Positions 58,223 through 64,000 of a stretch of DNA of 64,000 bases are shown here, piece after piece (within the stretch, counting starts at the first letter, position 1; each line of letters starts with the position of its first letter). A program made the position numbers and the translations under genes. Source of the stretch: Bradysia coprophila (taxonomy: Eukaryota > Arthropoda > Insecta > Diptera > Sciaridae); contig NC_050736.1 of assembly GCF_014529535.1 (NCBI RefSeq), forward strand, positions 2,542,001 through 2,606,000. The letters are read 5' to 3'. The notes beneath the pieces are model-generated. The model was not told where the DNA came from and made no database searches. It was given only the letters and a program-made list of their open reading frames with translations.

Positions 58223-59970
58223 AATGGTTTAATGTCCGAAATGATGTCATGCAAACGTGTACGTAATAGCGCAAACAAAAATGAATTTTCTTCCTTATAC
58301 TTTCTCCTAAAAATGTTTACTAAAAAGCAAAAATAATTTGGAAATTCGTGTCTAATTTAACACTTTCATTTAATATGTTGAAACGAAACGTTTTGTTAGA
58401 TCCGTTAAAATTAATATCAATGAATGCTTGAATGCAGGGACAATGATTGATTTGTTGACAATATACATCGGCTAATGTTTATGTGAATTTCTGTCTTTAT
58501 TTATTTAGCATAAAATGTGAAATTGAAAACTAATGTAGTAGAAGCTGAAAACAAATGAAGGAATAATGCAAGAAATATAAAGAAATTATATATTTAATAT
58601 GAAAAGCGATGCCTTTCAATTGCTGCTTTCCACTCTGCAACAACTAGAAATGTGTGGACGATAACTCGGAAATCTACCAAATCCTGATATTTGACAAAGG
58701 CAATTTTATATCAGAAGTGAAGGCCTTAATTGGTAAGTAGTAAATCGTCGTGGTTTTCATTTATTTAGCAGTTTTTCATATTCTAATGCTTGATTTCGAC
58801 TTATCAAAAAAGTACTACGTGTGAGAGACAAAATTGAATTTTTTCAATTTTTGATTTGTTTACTTGACAGCTCTCACGGCTCTCTCACGAAGTACTTTCT
58901 GTTAAGTGGAAACCATACTTAAGCATCGTAAATACACAATAGTCGTATTGTGTTATAGAGCCCAAGCAAATCTGTACATCTGATTTTCTTTGTAGTACTA
59001 GAGTTCAGCACTGAAACAGTGCAAAATGTCGATCTGGAGATGTTGCAGGAAATGCATGAAATCGACATTTTAGACACTTTCCTCATAAAAATCGAAAATC
59101 CTATCTATATTGATCTATCGCTCGATACAAAAGCCTAAACGCGACGTGCAGAAGCATAAACGTCTGTAAAAAGAAACAATAGAATTGAAGGTAGTTTAGT
59201 ATAGATAATAGATAAAATCGCCAAGAAGTGGCAGGAAATCGACATTTTGTTATTTTCGGTACTTTTGAATATCTTTATCGGCACCTGCGGATATGACTGT
59301 CGAAAATTTATAGTAGTTAATAATCAAAATCAATTACCTCAAATATGTTTGATTTTCTCTTAAATATTTACGATATGTAAGGTGACAAAATAAGTACGTA
59401 CATGATAGGAGAAACTGCCATTTTTGGCCTTGAGACACGGAAAGTGTAATTTAGATATAGGTGTATGCGGAGATTCGTAGACTATCAGACAAAATTTGTT
59501 GAATCGAATTAGCCAAAAGAGTTTTGTTTCACGATGTTAAAGTTTAAATATTTTCAGAAGTCAAACTGTAGCTGTAGTTGTAAAACATTAAAACAATTCC
59601 GATATAAGAAACAATGGGTCTGTAACATATTTGTTTAAGACGAAGCGATACAACACAACGCTCAGCTGTAGCTTAATTTGTGCGAAAAATTGATATATTT
59701 TCAATGATACCTTCGTATACTCGTCAGGACCGTCGTTTTGTGTTAAAATATGTTGAGTAAAAATTCTGAGTTTTCTCATAGAAAGCTAAATCACCACAAA
59801 CATTTATCGTTGTTACTCAAAGGCAACACTCCTTGACACAAAGCGATGGTCCAGAAAGAATGCGGATACGAATTTATCATCAAAAATATATCACTTTTTC
59901 ACATCAATTTAGACTAAAATTTAGCGCTGTGCCGATTCGTCTTTAGAGGAATCTTCACTTGGCAAATTTG
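58223..59970. other. Downstream of dymeclin
   Basis: AT-rich. Apart from the two exon-like segments at 58648-59138 no gene is supported. A short inverted pair at about 58812-58900 (GTACTACGTGTGAGAG/CTCTCACGAAGTAC) is noted. Confidence 0.4.
58648..59138 (+). other. Two exon-like segments, possibly dymeclin tail or a separate gene
   Basis: Segment 58648-58732 follows an AG acceptor and reads KCVDDNSEIYQILIFDKGNF, then ISEVKALI, up to a GTAAGTAG donor. Segment 58996-59138 continues in phase: VLEFSTETVQNVDLEMLQEM, then HEIDILDTF and IYIDLSLDTKA, then stop. The phases match each other, and also match the alternative donor at the end of dymeclin exon 8 (GAG|GTGAGC). No family is recognised. It may be a species-specific dymeclin C-terminus, the end of an unrelated gene, or chance. 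Confidence 0.3.
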
Positions 59971-60309
59971 TAGTCTATATTTGGGCACAAATATTTTACA
60001 TTTTTGACGATAATTTTGCACTCGTATCCTCTTTGGAACAAGTAAAAACATCGTTTGGTGTTGAAATGCGTTAGCTTTGGAATAAAAAATAAAAATGGTT
60101 GTGGTGATTTAACCTAGGTCCGGGAAAACTTGAAATTTGTGTCAATTTTTGTGAACTATTGAGTTTTCTCTAACTTAGGTTACATCTACACAAATCTTTC
60201 CACTTTTTAATCAAACCTAACACCAAACGATGTTTTTACTTTTTCCAAAAAGGATGCGAGTGCAAAATTATTGTCAAGATGTAACATTTTTGTGCCCAAA
60301 TATAGACTA
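59971..60309. repeat. 339-bp foldback element with ~92-bp arms
   Basis: The left arm starts TAGTCTATATTTGGGCACAA and ends AACATCGTTTGGTGTT at 60062. The right arm (60219-60309) is its reverse complement with about ten differences. The central 156 bp is unique. No coding frame; the target duplication is not clear. Confidence 0.82.
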
Positions 60310-60756
60310 GAAGAATCATCTTAATAAAATTTCATTTAAATTTAACGTCTTCGACGGACCTGCTTTTAGTGTGTCTTTTTGACAAAGTGTGTGTGCTCAA
60401 TTTTTAATAAATTTCCCTAGTTCCTGGCTTCTTGTCATTGTCATTGTTGGAATCCTAACTGAATTAGGCTAATTAAATTCGATAATGTTGGTGGTGATGT
60501 GCTTTCGACAGGCGGATCTTGTAAATTTAGATTTAATAAATTTAAAAATGTTTTGACGCTGTTGTTTTTGTTAAATTGCATTTTTAAGACAGAAAAATAA
60601 AAATGACCCGGGCGGTCGAGTCCTTGAAAGAATTAAATTTTAGCAACGGCTATCACCTCGTAGCAAAATTATTCAATCCGTTATTTCATTTATGTATCTC
60701 ACAATATTTGATACCTAGAAAATCTATCACTTCACTATTTTTATCACACATTCCGC

Positions 60757-60900
60757 TATATAAGAGAACACTAGATACACTGCCGTAATTTAAATAAGAA
60801 ACTTACGTTCTTTGAGAACAATAGAAATTCTTTTGTTCTAAAAAAGGTTGAGTTTCTGATGAAAATTACGGCAGTACAGCTCATCATTTATTCATGTCGG
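60757..60900. repeat. Dispersed repeat copy, split by a MITE
   Basis: CTATATAAGAGAACACTA at 60757 and CAGCTCATCATTTATTC at 60877 are the two halves of the repeat seen intact at 61053-61118. They are separated by the 95-bp insertion at 60780-60874. Confidence 0.65.
60780..60874. mobile_element. 95-bp MITE with TACA target duplication
   Basis: The ends CTGCCGTAATTT and AAATTACGGCAG are exact 12-bp inverses. TACA flanks both sides (60776-60779, 60875-60878). It interrupts a copy of the dispersed repeat whose halves join cleanly once the element and one TACA are removed, which is independent evidence for insertion. Confidence 0.82.
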
Positions 60901-61052
60901 CGTTCTCGATCGCAGAAGACTCGGTTTCTCTTTATATCCCTTCAGCTTTTTATACCGCCAGTATTACCAGTAATTGAATCTTTTGTTTTATTTATTAGTA
61001 AAAGTATTTAGTACAAAATCTCTTCATTAGTTTTAACTGGCACGAGTCTTGT

Positions 61053-61118
61053 CACTATAAGAGAGCACTAGCAGAGCTCATCGCTTACTTATCGTTAGTG
61101 TGATGATAACAGATGAAA
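61053..61118. repeat. Dispersed repeat, uninterrupted copy
   Basis: CACTATAAGAGAGCACTA is directly followed by GCAGAGCTCATCGCTTAC and later GATAACAGATGA. This joins the two motif groups found apart elsewhere in the window (TATAAGAG group and GAGCTCATCG group). Confidence 0.65.
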
Positions 61119-62133
61119 GTTTATTTTTAAAAGGTTATCTCAGATGAGAAAGTATTTTTGAAAAATCGTAGTGAACCCTCCGGAGTTCTAAAAGCCGAAA
61201 TCTGTATTTTTGGTAAGCATGACCTCCATTTTACGTTCTATTTTAATTAATTTTGTTTTTGAAAATGATTTTGTCTCTGGTTGCACCACAAAATGGTGAC
61301 CATGCTGAACCACAAAATTGCACCGAACTCATCGAAATATTTTTATGCAAACGACGAAACGCCTCAATTTATTTTCCCTTCGTTAACATTGTTATACCCA
61401 ACTCGGCAAAAAGTTACAGAAATCGGGGCACAAAAAAAGAACGAGAAAAGAAAAATATGGGAAAATACAAGAAAATAACAAAAAGTGAATTACATAGAGT
61501 TGTTGTCCGCAAGCCAATTTTCAGCTACATTTCACGCGTTCAATTGATTGATAAATATCGTTCGACAAAAAAAAAATTGTATACGAGAAAGAAAATGGTT
61601 GCAATGGTATAAGGGAAGGGACCCTGCTGAAGGAATAAATAAAAATACACGATAAGAAATAATTGAAAAATTCGAGACAAATTATTGTATTGTCGATGGT
61701 TTAATGAAAGTTTACTGTAAAGTCGATAGTATAAAGTACCTATTATGATTTTGTAAAACGATTTCGTTACGGTTTGATGGAGAAAATTTGATATTAAATT
61801 CAATTCAATTATTTTCAAAAGTAATGCTGGCATATGAACATTATATTTATACACAGTGCTCGTTATGGGATTGAAACCAATGCAGCCAATTTCCAACAAT
61901 GATTTATTTTGCTACGAAAAAGAATGAGTTTGTTACAAATTAGTCGCGTATCCTTGTCACTTAATTTTAACACATAAACTGAAAGAAAGTTTTTAGATTA
62001 ATTGCATTGCATTTGACGACGAGTGATACGAAAAATGAAGAGATAGCAATGGTAAAGGGGTTTGAGGAATGAGAAAATCACACACATATAATAAGACACA
62101 AATCTAGTTCTTCTGTAGTTGTACCATAAATTT

Positions 62134-62153
62134 CACTATATAAGAGAACACTA
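62134..62153. repeat. Dispersed repeat, TATAAGAG part
   Basis: CACTATATAAGAGAACACTA, nearly identical to 60757 and 61053. AAGCTCATCAGAG follows about 35 bases later. Confidence 0.6.
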
Positions 62154-62334
62154 ACCTGCCATTTAATTTTCTCATTCTTTCAAAATACAAGCTCATCAGA
62201 GTACACATCATCACTTCAAATTTGCAGAATTTCCTTCGCATACCACCAGGGTTTAATTTTGTCAAAGTAAAACCACATTTTTTCATGAATCATTGAATCA
62301 GTCCTCTGGAAATCATCACTTTCTCAGACGTAAT

Positions 62335-62470
62335 TTTATTTAACCTCGGTGACCTGAAGTCATTTCGATTTCTCAGATTTTCATCACGTCACGAACTCCT
62401 CTGTGTCCAACGAGATATGCCGGAGCCAATCCATTCTTGATTTTGAACACCATTTTCAGTGTCAGAAGCC
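62335..62470 (-). mobile_element. Decayed non-LTR retrotransposon fragment (Jockey/CR1-like RT end)
   Basis: The minus strand encodes LKMVFKIKNGLAPAYLVGHR and then, after a frameshift and a stop, LRNRNDFRSPRLNK. The K-x-NGLAPxYL and LRNRNDFRxPR pair is typical of the C-terminal end of Jockey/CR1/R1-type reverse transcriptases. Broken and short, hence a relic. Confidence 0.6.
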
Positions 62471-64000
62471 ATGTCCATTCATACTTCACACTCAGAAATG
62501 GCATAGCCCCCTACCCCTCTTGTATTGTATTGGTATTGTATTGGATATTTTGTTGAGGTTTTGCAGGGATTCCATTTCTGTTTGGTAGCGATTAGCAGAG
62601 CAGTAGTAAGACACAGTAATAAAAATTCAAGGCTATGACGGACTGGTAGACATTGATATTAGCTTAGAAGTAGTTCATGCAATTCATTCCTGAAATATAT
62701 TTTAAGAGTCTACTAAATACACTGCAATGTTTATTGAGGCCATCAACATTCGCTTCATATGCACAACATTAATTTCTTTTTTGAAAGTTTGATACCACCA
62801 CGAAATGTACCCAATTTTGTAACTATTAACCGAACCACTCATTCCAAACAACAGTTTGATAATTTATTTATTACGCAATCGAAAGAGTTCAATGAATTTC
62901 AAATGCGGCACCGGTTAAAACAATAACAAAATTTAAATTCACAATACAAGATTTCACCGCAATAAAATAGATGTTTCACTTAGCATAATAATCAACAAAA
63001 CAATTCCACATTCGAATCAATTTAGAACTCATAAATCAATTGGATTTGCTCGGTACGCATTTTCTATTACTTCTGTGTGTACATTATTTTGGAAATTCCC
63101 AAAGTATTCTTATTCCAATATCGATCCCGCATTTAACCGTTTTATGGCCATTAAATTGAAAGAAATACGCAAATTTGATTGGTCTGACGCTCATCTTAAT
63201 TGCGCAATTGTGTTTTTTAAAGGTGTTTTTGGATCATGTATCGTACATGGGTTTTAAATTTTTTACAATATTTAATCCGCAAACAAACTTATTGCTCATT
63301 ACTTTGCCAGTGACTTCATATGGAATATTATTTTGACGTCATTCTTTAAACAGTTGGATAACCAGATTTCACTACCGACAGCATACACATACTTATATTA
63401 CATGCGTGATGTTGAAAACTGTTTACGAAGTTCATGTATGAATTAAACGATACATTCTGCACGTTTACACATTTCATTCCATTCATTAATCGGTTTTTTC
63501 TGCTGTGTTGTCGCGTCATAGAACAAGCTAGATGCACAGAGGTAAGCGAGAGGTCTTCCCTGCTTTTGGTGAGCAGATCGACGTCACCGAAAAGAACCAT
63601 AAATGATAAAATTGAATTTATATCCAAATGAATCAGGTAATTCACCGATTTAAATCACCCACCTGGTTGGTTTGACTAATATTGCGTTAACATTTATTCT
63701 GTTCCGTCTTTGAATAATTAAATTTAATTCAACTCATCATCCACTCATTAAGTTAACGATCTGCCAGATCTGCTACTATGAAATATCAAATGTTGCACAC
63801 TTTATACAGAAGAAGTAAAAACTTTGATCATCATCGGCGATGCGTTTACCGTCAGGAAAACGTAAAATCTTCTAAATTGTACTGGTAACAATTTTATTGA
63901 GATTCTTGTGTTTGCGTTTTTAATTATTTGCTTCAAAACGATAGTACCATATCGTGGTCAACATCACGATAAAGTGCGTTTCTCTTAAATCTCGGGAACT
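62471..64000. other. Gene-poor right end
   Basis: No gene recognised. Overlapping short frames at 63346-63645 (minus) and 63434-63631 (plus) have no domain and no start context worth naming; the minus one could be an exon of a gene beyond the window. Confidence 0.4.

Noticed and set aside
63346-63645. Minus-strand 99-codon frame near the right edge
   Set aside because: No recognisable domain, and it overlaps an open frame on the other strand; could be an exon of a gene outside the window but cannot be supported.

Overview
The window is eukaryotic, AT-rich nuclear DNA and almost certainly from a dipteran insect. The genes have short (60-70 bp) GT-AG introns. The gene set includes an insect Tret1-type trehalose transporter with both insect N-termini, an Ir75-type ionotropic receptor, Roc2 and a Related-to-SOD gene. 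The dense population of short foldback elements would fit a nematoceran fly; that placement is inference, since no marker fixes the genus. I rebuilt the exons by hand from splice sites and reading frame, so coding limits are usually good to the base, but UTRs are not determined.

Layout. 1-9 kb is compact and gene-rich: an F-box/leucine-rich-repeat gene cut by the window edge (-), a Cu/Zn-SOD-like gene lacking its zinc loop (+), an Ir75-like chemoreceptor (+), LAMTOR2 (-) and SMIM12 (+). 9.7-29.7 kb is one gene, Roc2 (+), split by a ~19.65 kb intron. The whole Tret1 gene (-, 12.76-23.4 kb, two alternative first coding exons) lies inside that intron on the opposite strand. 29.7-41.7 kb is gene-poor and holds two kinds of non-LTR retrotransposon remnant, including a long intact open frame with a reverse transcriptase and an R2-like endonuclease, plus several near-perfect palindromes. 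41.7-58.2 kb is a second gene-rich block: BBS9 (+), MCM8 (+), TRAPPC13 (-, tail to tail with MCM8) and dymeclin (+). An intronless BTB-BACK-PHR gene (-) sits inside dymeclin intron 4. 58.2-64 kb has no recognised gene and is rich in decayed repeats.

The genes do not form one pathway. Themes that recur are membrane traffic (TRAPPC13, dymeclin), lysosomal nutrient sensing (LAMTOR2), sugar transport (Tret1), cullin ubiquitin ligases (Roc2, the F-box gene, possibly the BTB gene), cilia (BBS9) and recombination or replication (MCM8).

The least ordinary structures are these: the 828-bp foldback element at 50.5 kb with an 8-bp target duplication and six 86-bp internal repeats; the spacer-less 146-bp palindrome at 35.9 kb; the RT/R2-like-endonuclease element with a YLDD catalytic box; and the two opposite-strand nested genes. 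No bacterial-type system, CRISPR array, tRNA or rRNA was recognised.
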